Source of the DNA: Corythucha ciliata
Lineage: Eukaryota; Arthropoda; Insecta; Hemiptera; Tingidae
Reading direction: 5' to 3'
NCBI GenBank assembly: GCA_038030265.1
Contig: CM075943.1
Coordinates: forward strand, 44,702,001-44,766,000
Length of the DNA stretch: 64,000 nt
The position numbers and the translations under genes were made by a program. The notes beneath the pieces are model-generated. The model was not told the DNA's origin. It searched no databases and was given only the letters and a program-made list of their open reading frames with translations. This document shows, piece after piece, positions 1 to 10,121 of this stretch (position 1 is its first letter; each line of letters starts with the position of its first letter).

Positions 1-4
1 AAGA

Positions 5-781
5 TTGTCGCCAATCAGGAATCTAGATAAGGGGTGGCAGGGGGCACCGCTTTGCAAAATCAAACTTGAACCCATTCAAATAATAAAATTCGATGGGTCT
101 CCTGAAAATTGGACCCCGTTTTATAATTTATTCATTAAATTAATTCACGAAAATGAATCCTTGTCCGATCTACAGAGGGTAAACTATTTAGTCACTCATC
201 TGACGGGGAGTGCTACAAGTATAATCACCGGAATTCCTCATTCCGAGGCCAACTATAAACTCCTCTTAGACACTTTAATAAATAGATTCGAAGACAAAAG
301 GGCGCTGGGCAATTATTATCTAGATAAACTAGTAAATTTCAAACCGATCAGTCAGGAATCGGAAAAGGGGCTGAATTCTTTTCTAGAAGGGTTTGTCGAG
401 GCTGCTCTCGCTTTAAAAAGACTCGAAATAGAAGATTTGTTTGATTTCTTCTTAGTAAATACCGCCTGTAAGAAGCTTGATGCAGAGACTGTTCGGCATT
501 TTGACATGTTTTCGAGGGAGGATGGGTTGCCTAGCTTCCAAAGTTTAGTTGATTTTGTCCGCTCTCAAGCAAAAATTGTATCTCGCTCGATGAAAGTCAC
601 ACCTTCTGGGAAGAGTCCAGGGAAAAGCCCTCAAGTTTTTGTTGCCCAACAACCAGAGTCCTCGAGTAGTGCGTCAACGACCAATCAAGAATGCTCTCTT
701 TGCTCTACCGTCCCAATCCATCCATGGTACAAATGTCCTTCATTTCTGAAAATGAATTCAAAACAAAGGTTCGAGCAAGTT
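5..781 (+). pseudogene. BEL/Pao gag, N-terminal part
   Basis: This partial reading frame enters from the left edge of the window. It carries the DUF1759 capsid-like region of BEL/Pao gag, for example the stretch around IKFDGSPENW followed by conserved hydrophobic blocks. Near its right end is the Cys/His motif that precedes the zinc knuckle (CSLC...W..C..F). Gag packages the element RNA into particles in the cytoplasm. The frame is broken at 781 by a LINE insertion and resumes in the same phase at 5132, so the break is purely insertional. The displayed start is only the first open codon; the true start is upstream and out of view. Confidence 0.88.
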
Positions 782-871
782 GCAGTTGCTCTTTAGCCTT
801 CAACGAGTGAATGTCTTTAGAGTGCCTACGTTTATTTTGTTGTGTTTGAAGGAGGAAGGATTTATTGAACT

Positions 872-1795
872 ATGGACTTGTGCTCTGCCACAAGCCACAC
901 CTGCCTGGGTGAAGGAGTTTTCTTTTCGTGTACGGGATGTTCCGGTAAGTTTCATCCTTTGTGTGTTAATAAGAACGAAGCGTATTATAAAAAAATGTCG
1001 GCTGATTATAAAGCGAAGTGGAAGTGTCCAGAATGTAAAAATCAGCCACTCGCTGAGGTTGCGAACCCTGCGGCTCCACTTACTCATGAAGAGATGAGGG
1101 AGCTCTTCAATATGGTAAAATGCATAAAAAGCGAAATTGATTCGGTTGGGGGCTTAAAAACTCTGTTAGATGATGTCAAAGAGTTAAAAAAAAGTGTCAT
1201 CTTTATGAGTGATAAGTTTGACTCGTTTGAGGGCGATGTTAAAAAAGTGAAGGAGTGTTTGCGGGACTTTGAACTGAAGACTGTTTCGAATGAAAAAAAA
1301 GTGTCGGAACTCCAAAAAAGAGTCGATTTCCTCGAGCAACAGGCTTTAAAGAAAAATTTAGAAATAAAAGGGATACCGGTAACAGCGAATGAGTCATGCG
1401 ATTCAATTGTCGGAGACGTACTTAAAGCGTTGAAAGTGGAAGCCACGGTCTGTGATGCTTTCCGAACAGGAGTTGCTGACGCTAATTTAAAACGCGAGAG
1501 ACGTATTATTGTCAAGTTTGCAACTGAGAAGGACAAGATAAAAGTTGTTGGTGAAGCGAAAAAGTTAAAGTTAAAAGCAAACGACCTAATTCGTTCTTGG
1601 CCGGACACTCCGATTTACATCAATGACCATTTGACCCCGAACGTGATGAATCTGCTGTATAAAACAAAAGAATTCGCGCGCGAAAATGGTTTTAAGTTTG
1701 TCTGGTGCCGGAACTTTAAAGTTTTTCTGCGTAAAGACACTGACTCTAAAAGGCTTCTTATTTCTAGGGAGGAGGATCTTGCTGTTCTTAAATAG
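872..1795 (+). CDS. LINE ORF1 protein with PHD-like zinc finger and coiled coil
   Basis: An intact 307-aa frame starting at the ATG at 872. Residues of about 4-55 carry a Cys4-His-Cys3-like pattern (C..., CTGC, HPLC, CPEC) typical of the PHD-type finger in some LINE ORF1 proteins. Residues of about 70-165 are Lys/Glu/Leu rich with heptad spacing (VKELKKSV, LQKRVDFLEQQ), suggesting a coiled coil. The C-terminal third contains a basic patch (RERRIIVKF) and probably acts as the nucleic-acid-binding domain of the LINE RNP. ORF2 starts about 70 bases downstream. ORF1 being intact while ORF2 is broken suggests modest age. The role is inferred from LINE family knowledge. Confidence 0.8.
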   Translation: MDLCSATSHTCLGEGVFFSCTGCSGKFHPLCVNKNEAYYKKMSADYKAKWKCPECKNQPLAEVANPAAPLTHEEMRELFNMVKCIKSEIDSVGGLKTLLDDVKELKKSVIFMSDKFDSFEGDVKKVKECLRDFELKTVSNEKKVSELQKRVDFLEQQALKKNLEIKGIPVTANESCDSIVGDVLKALKVEATVCDAFRTGVADANLKRERRIIVKFATEKDKIKVVGEAKKLKLKANDLIRSWPDTPIYINDHLTPNVMNLLYKTKEFARENGFKFVWCRNFKVFLRKDTDSKRLLISREEDLAVLK

Positions 1796-1864
1796 TTGTT
1801 CCCTTATTTTGTTAATTTGCTTTATCTAGTGTAATTAGTCGATTAATTTTTGTCCCCTTTTGTT

Positions 1865-4857
1865 ATGGATAAATTTAGTGAGTTTTTAGATGATACATGC
1901 AGTATTAGTTCTATTAATTGCGGGGATCTTCATGTTGCAGAACACCACCTGTCGAGTTTTGATGGTCTTAAACTGTGTGCTATTAATATTCGAAGTTTAA
2001 AGAAAAATTTTGATTCTTTTTTGTTATTTTTATCAGCTTTTAAGGTCGATTTTGATATAGTAGTACTAGGTGAAACATGGAATTTGGATCAACTTAATTT
2101 TACTATTCCGGGATTTGTTGAATATAAAAGTAATGATTGTCTGAATAAATCTGAGGGAGTCTCTGTTTATTTTAATGAACGTCGGATTGGGTGTATTGAG
2201 TTGAGGGACGTTCAACTTGGTTGTAACTCTATTTTTGGGGAGTTCAATTTTAAGGGTTTCAGGTATGCTATAACTGCCATTTACAGGTCCCCCAGTAGAT
2301 GTGTTCTTGACTTTTTAGCTAATTTAGACGATCATTTCTTGCGTTCTGGTGTTGGTTGTAGGGTTCACTTTCTAGTTGGTGATGTAAATATTGATTTGTT
2401 AAATCCTTCATCTAATTCTAATGAATACTGTAGCATTTTAGCAAAGGCTGGTTTTGTTTCTGTAATAAATCTACCTACTAGAGTAGCCGATAGAACCAAG
2501 TCATGCATCGACCACATTTTTGTGAAAGGGGTTAATCCTGGTAATAGTGTGGGAATTGTCTATGATGCGGATAGTACGGACCATTTCATGTGCCTAGGGA
2601 GCCTTGCGATAGATAGTTCCCCGAGTGTTGGCTCGCAAAGTAAAGATAATGTAAGGGTAGAAATAGAAAGTTTGTGTATAGAGATGTAGTCAACTATGAT
2701 AAACTGGAATCCGTACTGAAAGAGGAAAATTGGGAATCCGTTTATAAGAACACGTATGACGTGAACAAAGCACTAGATCAGTTTGTAAATAAGTTGGAAA
2801 ATATGGTTAGTTCTTGTTCAATTAATCAAGTGTTCAAGGTTAAAAATAAACACACGAAATTAACTGATTGGATAACTAAAGGATTGGTCAATTCAATCCG
2901 TTCTAGGGATCGGATGAAGAGAAAACTTCGTTCTGAACAATATAATTTAGCGCTGAAAACCCGTTTCGTTAGGTATAGAAACCTTTTAAACTTGTTACTC
3001 AAAAAAGCCAAAGTGATGCACTTCAGAAGTAAAATTTTAGAGGGGAAAGGGAACCCTAAAAATGTTTGGAATGTTATTAATGAATTAGTACCCGGGGGTA
3101 ACTTAAATAATAGCGAGGTAGATGAAATTCTAACTGATTCGGGCCTAATTGTTAATGACGCTGAAAAGATTGCTGACTGCTTCAACTGCTATTTTTCGGA
3201 AGTGGGGAGACAGTGTAAGGAAGGTATTGACGTTCCTGACGTTGAAAGAATCAATATGGTTAATGAAAGGTGTGATCCTAGGATCGTCAGGGAATCTATT
3301 TTCCTTTCGCCAGTTACTCCTCAAGAAGTCCTTAGCTACTTGATTAAAATAAAAAAGACTAGCAGCTGTGTAATTGGTAATCTAAAGAACGTCGTTCTCA
3401 GACAAATTGCATCTTTTATTTGTGCTCCAATCGCCCATTTGTTCAACTTAGGCTTTTCGACTGGGACTTTTCCTGATATTTTCAAGAAAACTGTCATTAT
3501 ACCTGTCCATAAGGGTGGAGATACTAAACTCCTAAGCAATTATAGACCTATAGCACTGACATCTGCTTTAGCTAAAGTATTTGAAAAATGTATTAAAACT
3601 CGACTTTGTGATTTCCTGGATAAACATGAAATTTTGTCACCAAACCAATATGGGTTTAGAAAAAGACGTAGTACTGAGCATGCTCTGTTTAATTTACACA
3701 ATTCAATTCTAGATAAATTGGATAATGGGATGCATGTACTGGGTGTTTTTCTTGACGTTAAAAAAGCGTTTGACACTATTGACCATGAGTTGTTAGTGAG
3801 TAAATTACTTAATTGTGGAATTCGTGGGGTGACTCTTGACATTCTATGGTCGTTTTTGAAAGACAGACCATGTGTCACTAGGATAGGGGATAAGTATAGT
3901 AGGGAAGTAATATTAAAGTGTGACGTGCCGCAGGGCTCAGTCTTGGGTCCTTTGTTGTTCCTGATCTTTGTGAACGATTTGCTGAACCTAAAACTCTCGG
4001 GTGAGATTCAGGCATTTGCGGATGATACCTGTCTCATATTTAGTCATTCGAATTGGGATCATTTGGTTAATCTTGTTAGTACTGAATTACAAGTCGTAAA
4101 GACGTGGTATGATAACAATCTGGTTAGCTTGAATTTAGCAAAGACGGCGGCAATTCGTTTTTCTTTAAAAAAAAAAGTGCGTAATCCAATCGCTACTTCT
4201 TTTAAAATACATAAGTATGTGTGTACTGCGGGTCAGAATTTACAGTGTGACTGTCAAGAAGTAAGATACACTTTTGAACATAAATTTTTGGGAATCCTAT
4301 TCGATTGTAATTTGAAATTTAAAAACCATGTTTCTAAATTAGTTTCTCGTATGCGTAAGTTATTTTATAGGTTTAGAATTCTTCGTTCCGTTTTACCCTT
4401 ATACCTTTTGAAATCTGTTTATTTTGCTTTGGTTGAATCAATTTTATGTTACGGTGTGGTGATTTGGGGATCCACTGTGAAATCCCATCTAAAATCTGTC
4501 CGGTCTGCTCAAAATACCCTTATTACGATCATTTTGTGTAAGCCTAGGCGGTTCACGACTTCTTTAATTTTCAATGAATTTGGGGTTTTAAATTTGAAAC
4601 AGCTTTTTCTTTTGAATTCGGTGTTGAGTCTTCTCTAACTTAACTTAGACAAATGTAAATCTAACAGTCGTTTTGGCACCAGGGCGGTGTCTCAATGTGA
4701 TTTGAATTTGCCGACTATCCATACGGAAACACGTAGGCGTTCAGCATTGTTTTCTGGAATCAAGTTTTGTTATGATAATAAAATTAATTTGAGGAACTTT
4801 AAATCGAGGAAAGCTTTGAGAACCTTTCTTCGGGGTGTTCTACAAAATTTTCAGTGA
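1865..4857 (+). pseudogene. LINE ORF2: endonuclease and reverse transcriptase, frameshifted
   Basis: The apurinic-type endonuclease occupies 1865-2689 (motifs LCAINIRSL, GETWN, YRSPS, VGDVNIDLL, STDHF). The RT occupies 2674-4638 with all core blocks: NYRPIAL, QYGFRKRRSTEHAL, FLDVKKAFDTIDH, VPQGSVLGPLLF and FADDT. The two halves are in different frames, so a frameshift lies near 2674-2689. A TAA at 4636-4638 interrupts the C-terminus, which stays open in the same frame to a TGA at 4855-4857. The protein would nick target DNA and prime reverse transcription there; this copy cannot make it whole. Confidence 0.9.
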
Positions 4858-5104
4858 TGTGTTGGTGCAAAGATGTCTGGCTATTTGTTATTCTCTCCTT
4901 TTTGTATTAACTTCGTGATTTTTATTGGTTATATTTAGGCTAATAGTATGTAGTCTAAAATTTGATTTTTATGTCAGTAGTGTACATGCTCGTTCTAGGC
5001 TATAAAGAGTGCTAGGCCCCTTGCCACAAGCTTTTAGCTTTTAAAGGGGCTGGCCAATTATCTGTCTCTTATTGAAGTATTTGTAATTACTAGTGTATCT
5101 GGCA

Positions 5105-5131
5105 AAAATAAATAAATAAATAAATAAAGTT
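5105..5131 (+). repeat. LINE 3' tail of AAAT repeats plus target-site duplication
   Basis: Tandem AAAT units end the LINE and are followed by AAGTT (5127-5131), the second copy of the five bases at 777-781. Tails of short tandem repeats are usual for CR1/L2-type LINEs. Confidence 0.8.
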
Positions 5132-6556
5132 AAAAAAGCGCGTCGTTGTTTCAAATGTCTATCTCTCTCACATTCAGTCGAGAAATGCCCCTCGAAATTT
5201 AATTGTTCTCGCTGCAAACGACGCCATCATGGCTTGCTTCATTTTGAAGGGACTTCGCAAGAAGTCAGCTTCCCTCAGATTCCCACCAACACTCCCAACT
5301 GCGCTCCATCGCAAAGCACGGTCGCTTCTACTGCCAAACTCGTTCCCACCCCAACTGTCGTCTCTAACGTCTGCCAGCACTCCCTCGTTCTACTTTCCAC
5401 CGCAAAAGTCGTAGTTTTGCACCGCACCACGGGTCAGCCTTTCTTGTTGCGAGCACTGCTCGATGGGGGTTCTCAGGCAAATTTCATTAGAAAGGAGGCA
5501 TGTGAACACCTTGGTCTCCTCACCTCACCCACCAAATCTCACGTAACTTGCTTAGCGCAAGGCGTTGCTTCCATTAAGGAAAAAACCTCATTTTCCTTCT
5601 CGTCTAGGATTTTCCCCCAGAGGAAATTTCAAGTAGAAGCTTTAGTTTTGGAGGAGATTACGGACACATTGCCTTCCAAAGCTGTTCGTTTCGAGGATCT
5701 CCCTCACCTCAAAGGTCTTGAGTTAGCCGACTCAAGCTTCAACATTCCTGGCCCAGTTGATTTGTTGGTAGGGGCAGTTTTGTGGTCAGTCCTTGTTGGA
5801 GGACGCAAAATCGTGGGGCCCGTTATCGGCCCGGTGGCCATTGATTCTTCTTTGGGGTGGCTAGTCATGGGAGAAGTACCGGTCGATACTTCATCAACCC
5901 CCGTCGCTAGAGTATTTAATGTTTGTGTTGAAGATTCCATAGAGGGAATAATATCAAAATTTTGGGCGCTGGAAGAGGTTCCTACTTCTAATCCAACTTC
6001 ACTGGAAGACGAATATTGCGAGAAGCGTTTTTTGAGCACCGTGTCACGAACAAGCGAAGGTCGGTTTGTTGTGTCGTTACCTTTTCATCGTTCCCCCTCC
6101 CTTTTAGGAGAGTCATTACCCATAGCAACGAAACGTTTTTTGTCGATGGAAAGGCGTCTTCTTGCCCACCCCAAATTACACCAACAGTATGTCGAGGTAA
6201 TGACGGGCTATCTCGAAAGGGGGTATATGTCTCTAGTGCCTTCGAACAAAACACAGGACGGGGGTACAGCGTACTATATTCCGCACCACGGAGTATTTAA
6301 GTCCAGTAGTACCAGTACGCCTCTTAGGGTGGTTTTAGATGCAAGTGCTAAGTCGACTTCGGGCTATTCCTTGAATGCATTGTTACACACCGGTCCAAAA
6401 TTACAAAGAGACTTACTTTCGATTTTGTTACACTTTCGTCTGTATCGGTACGCTCTTTCAGCAGATATCCAACAAATGTATCAGCGTATATTGGTCGAAG
6501 ACGCTGACCGCCGTTTCCAACGCCTTGTCTGGCGTTCCCCACACAAGATGAATTGA
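5132..6556 (+). pseudogene. BEL/Pao gag end, protease and first half of reverse transcriptase
   Basis: Immediately after the LINE the gag-pol frame resumes with the zinc knuckles (CFKCL...H...C, then C..C....H) near 5146-5235. The aspartic protease site reads LLDGGSQ, where BEL elements usually have D-[ST]-G-S, so the second residue is unusual. The RT begins around 6145 (MERRLLAHPKL) and includes LRVVLDASAKS and the block YALSADIQQMYQRI. The frame ends at 6554-6556 because of a single-base slip near 6545; the RT continues in the next frame at 6553. It would form part of a polyprotein together with gag. Confidence 0.88.
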
Positions 6557-7215
6557 AAATTTATCAAATGAATACTGTCGTATTTGGAATGTCGTGTTCT
6601 CCCTATCTAGCACTCAGGACTATCCGCTATTTAGTTGAATTGGAGGGAGTCAACTTTCCTAAAGCTCTTGAATCGGCGAACCGCGACCTTTACATGGATG
6701 ACTATTTAAATTCACTATCGTCGGAATCTGAGGCTTGTGAGCTCTATCGAGACCTACTCTGTCTTTTTAAAAGAGGCTCATTCCGTACGACCAAGTGGTC
6801 ATCTAACTCTTCAAAGGTTTTGTCCGAGGTGCCCGAGGAGGATCGCTCGGTGGATCTTCTTTCATTTGACAAGGAGTTGTCTCAGAAGGTGTTGGGCCTT
6901 CGTTGGGATCCAGTTCAAGACAGGTTTTCTGTTCACGTTGATTTGCCGAATCAGTCGTCCCTTTGCACCAAACGTGCTATTCTGTCCACGATTGCTCGTA
7001 TCTTTGACCCACTCGGAATTTTCAGTCCGGTTACTGTGGATGTTAAATGTCTCATTAAAACTTTGTGGGCGTTGAAAATCGATTGGGACGAAGTGCCTCC
7101 TCTGGAAGTTTGTCGTCAGTGGGAGAATTTTTCTAATAGCCTTTCTCGTTTAAAAGACATCACCCTCCCCCGCTTTCTTTCGGTCGAGCGCCTGGGGACC
7201 ACACTCTTCTCGTAG
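6553..7215 (+). pseudogene. BEL/Pao reverse transcriptase, second half with YMDD box
   Basis: Continues the RT in a shifted frame with VVFGMSCSPYLA and the catalytic YMDDYL near 6692. It then runs through the connection region (LGLRWDP, IARIFDPLGIFSPV), typical of Pao RT. It terminates at 7213-7215 after a second frameshift near 7200, where the RNase H domain (GFADASNSAYGA) continues in a third frame. Both YMDD aspartates are retained, so decay here is by indels rather than loss of catalytic residues. Confidence 0.88.
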
Positions 7216-9251
7216 GTTTCGCGGATGCCTCAAATTCTGCTTATGGTGCCGTTGTCTATATCCGTACATCGAACGCTACGGGAACCAGTAAACGCTTTGT
7301 TTGTGCGAAATGCGTTAGCATCCCACGCCTTGAGTTATGTGCAGCTTTGCTGCTTTCAAAATTACCCCGTTTCGTTAGGGAAACTATTTCCGCTCGTCAT
7401 CCAATCGCCGGCGTCAGGGCGTTTTCGGATTCCACTGTTGCTCTTCAGTGGATATCGTCCTCGCCCTCCAGGTGGTCAGTCTTCGTCGCCAACCGAGTGA
7501 CTCAGATCCAGGAAAATGTACCTCCCTCAGACTGGTTCCACGCGAGAGGTGCAACGAATCCAGCTGACTGCTTGAGCCGAGGACTCTCGGTGGAAACCTT
7601 CATATCCCATTCGTTGTGGTTCGATGGACCCTCTTGGATTTGTTCTCCCGAGGATACTTGGCCCGTTAAAGGAGCCGAAGAGTTAGTAGGAGAGATCGCA
7701 CCCCCGGAGGAAAAACTTCAAATTTGCAATGCTGTAATATCTCCCACGGAATGGGTTTTATATCCGCTTTTAGACAAGATTTCATCGTATCGACGACTGA
7801 TTCGTGTAACAGCAATCGTACGGCGCGTAGTATGTCGGTCAAAACCTCGTTCGAGTCCGTTACTTGCCTCTGAGTTGGAGAACGCCGAGTTGTTGTGGTG
7901 TCGACGCATTCAGGAGACTTGTTTGAGTGATATCGTTGCAGATCTGGAGAAGGCTAATTGCTCCGAAACCTCGGGACGAAAACTACATCCTCTCATTTCA
8001 AAGTTGGGACTATTTTTGGACAATGGTGTAGTAAGGGTGGGAGGACGTCTCCAAAACTCTGGTTTGCCTTACGAGCGTAGGCATCCAGTATTGTTAACAA
8101 AAAATGGAAAATTTGTAGAGCTTCTGGTGGACCAATGCCATAAAGACAATTTACACACTGGAGCGCATTTACTATTGTCTATAGTTCATCTCAAGTTTTG
8201 GATTATCTCGGCGCGTGCACTAGTCCGTCGTCAAGTGAAAAAATGTAACTGGTGCTTTCGGTTCAAACCAAAGCCCTTTCAGCCAAAAATGGCGCCATTA
8301 CCCACTTCTCGATTTCATACTTTAAAGGCCTTTGTTACTTGCGGGGTGGATTACGCCGGACCTTTTCCCATTACCATGTTCAGAAAACGAGGTGCTCGGA
8401 GTACAAAAGCGTATATTTGTTTGTTCGTTTGTCTAGCAACCAAAGCAGTTCACCTCGAATTGGCCTCTGATTTGTCGACTAATTGTTTCCTCGCAGCCTT
8501 TCGCCGTTTCCTTTCGCGTCGTGGACCCTGTTCTCTAATTTGTTCAGATCAAGGTACTAATTTCGTGGGAGCAAAAAATTCTCTCGGTGAGTTGTACTGT
8601 CTTTTAGTATCGCATGACTACAACAATGCGGTAGGATCTGAACTAGGCCATCGCCGGATCGAGTGGCGGTTGAACCCTCCATCGGCTCCTCATTTTGGCG
8701 GTATTTGGGAAGCTAATGTCAAATGTGTGAAAACTCACTTGGCCAAACTCACAGCCAATACTTTACTCACATACGAGGAGTTTAACACCGCACTTGTTCA
8801 GATAGAAGCTCTCCTGAATAGTCGTCCTCTTGCTGCCCTCGACCGTAGTGATGGTGATAATCCAGAAGCGTTAACGCCGTCGCATTTTCTAACCTTAGGC
8901 CCGCCTTTAGACCATTTGCCCGCTCCAGATGTCTCATCTCATCCTCTATCGCGTTTGGACCACCATGCTAAAGTTAGCTGGGTGGTACAACAGTTCTGGA
9001 GGAGATGGCAGAGAGAATATTTGTACACCCTTCAAAATCGAAGAAAATGGCAAAAGGATGGCCCGTCCATCGAGCCAGGTACTGTCGTAGTTGTTCTGCA
9101 AGAAAACACTCCGCCATTGCATTGACCTCTCGCAGTGGTTACCGAGATTTTTCCAGGTCCCGATGGAGTGACGAGAGTGGCTAAGGTCAGGATTCGCGGC
9201 GGGGAACTCATTAGGCCCCTGGTAAAGTTATGTCCTCTACCCTCACAATGA
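7200..9251 (+). pseudogene. BEL/Pao RNase H and integrase, ending in a DUF5641-like tail
   Basis: RNase H begins at about 7203 (VGFADASNSAYGAVVY; FSDSTVALQWI). The integrase has its His/Cys finger near 8095-8265 (HKDN..H..., then CNWC) and catalytic residues in CGVDYAGPF, CSDQGTNFVGA and GGIWEANVK. The C-terminal region (WRRWQREYL..LQ.R.KW) is the DUF5641-type tail of BEL integrases. A TGA at 9123-9125 replaces a normally conserved Trp codon, and the frame is open beyond it to 9249-9251. The last 42 residues match the family well, so the TGA is a recent single-base nonsense change. Confidence 0.9.
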
Positions 9252-9723
9252 AAAAAAACAAAAAAACATTTGTTGATTATGTTCATTTCTATCTAGTTTT
9301 CTATTATTGGTTACTGTTTGATTTGTTTGTGTTACAAGATTCCTAGATTTTTGCATTTGTTCGAATTTATATTTCCTGTTTTTTCTTTATTTATGCGGTT
9401 TCTCGTTGTTTTGCTCCGTACTTCTTCGATTTAGAATCATTAAAAATTATTTATACATATTTTCCTTTGGTTGTTTTCTTATTTCATGTGTTCTCTATTT
9501 TTCTATTAGGTCAGTTGCTCACTGATATTGTTTCCGTTGCAATATGATTTTTACCCCATTTGCTTTGCACTTTTTCTAAATTGATTTTCTTGGTCTTATT
9601 TTATGTTATTTCTTTTTCTTTTGGTTTCATATATCTCTCCCATGCTTTTCGTTGGTCATAAACCTCGTTGCGCCCTCACATGTCAAGTTGTCTGGCAATC
9701 TCTTGCTGAAATACGATATTTCA

Positions 9724-10121
9724 GGGCGAGGGGGATGTTTGCGCGGAATTGCCTCCCCTTTCCTAGTAGCCTGAAAAAAAAGGAAGTGAATTTAAGTGGG
9801 GAAGCGACAAGATTTAGCCCTTCGCCCCTCGTAAGAAAATTGGTTAGTAGGCCAACGTTTTCCTTCCCGGCACCTTCACCTTTGTAGATCACTTTGAAAG
9901 CACTCATTCTATTTTTCGTGGAGAGACAGCTGTGTGCGGAAGATTCTGCAAAATACAAAACTATTATTTGCCACCTCTCGCGTTGTGACGTCGTTCGGGT
10001 TCCACAATTTCGGTCCTATTCCAATTGTTCCCTTTCCTCTCCACTCCTGTACAGGATCGAAGGACGGAAAAGCCTTGGGCGAGGGACGTGGAGGTGAGTA
10101 AACCCAAATTTTAAGGGTCAA
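9724..10121 (+). repeat. Probable polypurine tract and start of the BEL 3' LTR
   Basis: A purine run (GGGCGAGGGGGA, 9724-9735) is followed directly by TGTTTGCGCGGAATTGCC. Purine tract plus TGTT is the expected junction of internal region and 3' LTR. The LTR end cannot be fixed because the 5' LTR lies outside the window; the right coordinate given is only a guess near a change in composition. Confidence 0.45.

Larger units (their letters stand above)
782..5126 (+). mobile_element. Non-LTR retrotransposon (CR1/L2/Jockey-related group), near full length
   Basis: A two-ORF LINE: ORF1 with a PHD-like zinc finger, ORF2 with endonuclease and reverse transcriptase, and a 3' end of tandem AAAT units instead of a long poly-A. 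The five bases AAGTT occur at 777-781 and again at 5127-5131, which defines the insertion limits. Removing the element plus one copy joins the BEL gag frame exactly. The tail type and PHD-bearing ORF1 fit the CR1/L2/Daphne/Crack side of the LINE tree, but the exact clade needs a phylogeny. ORF2 has a frameshift and a stop, so this copy is inactive. Confidence 0.88.
1..9735 (+). mobile_element. BEL/Pao LTR retrotransposon, left end outside the window, split by a LINE
   Basis: Gag (DUF1759-like), zinc knuckle, aspartic protease, reverse transcriptase, RNase H and integrase occur in BEL/Pao order. The 5' LTR and gag start lie left of the window. The element is interrupted at 782-5126 by a LINE. 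Pol carries two frameshifts (near 6545 and 7200) and a nonsense codon (9123-9125), so this copy is dead. A purine tract at 9724-9735 is taken as the right limit of the internal region. The family assignment is firm; the LTR boundary is inference. Confidence 0.9.

Noticed and set aside
1084..1608. 174-aa minus-strand ORF
   Set aside because: Shadow of LINE ORF1 on the opposite strand; Ser/Phe-rich composition reflects the antisense of Lys/Glu codons.
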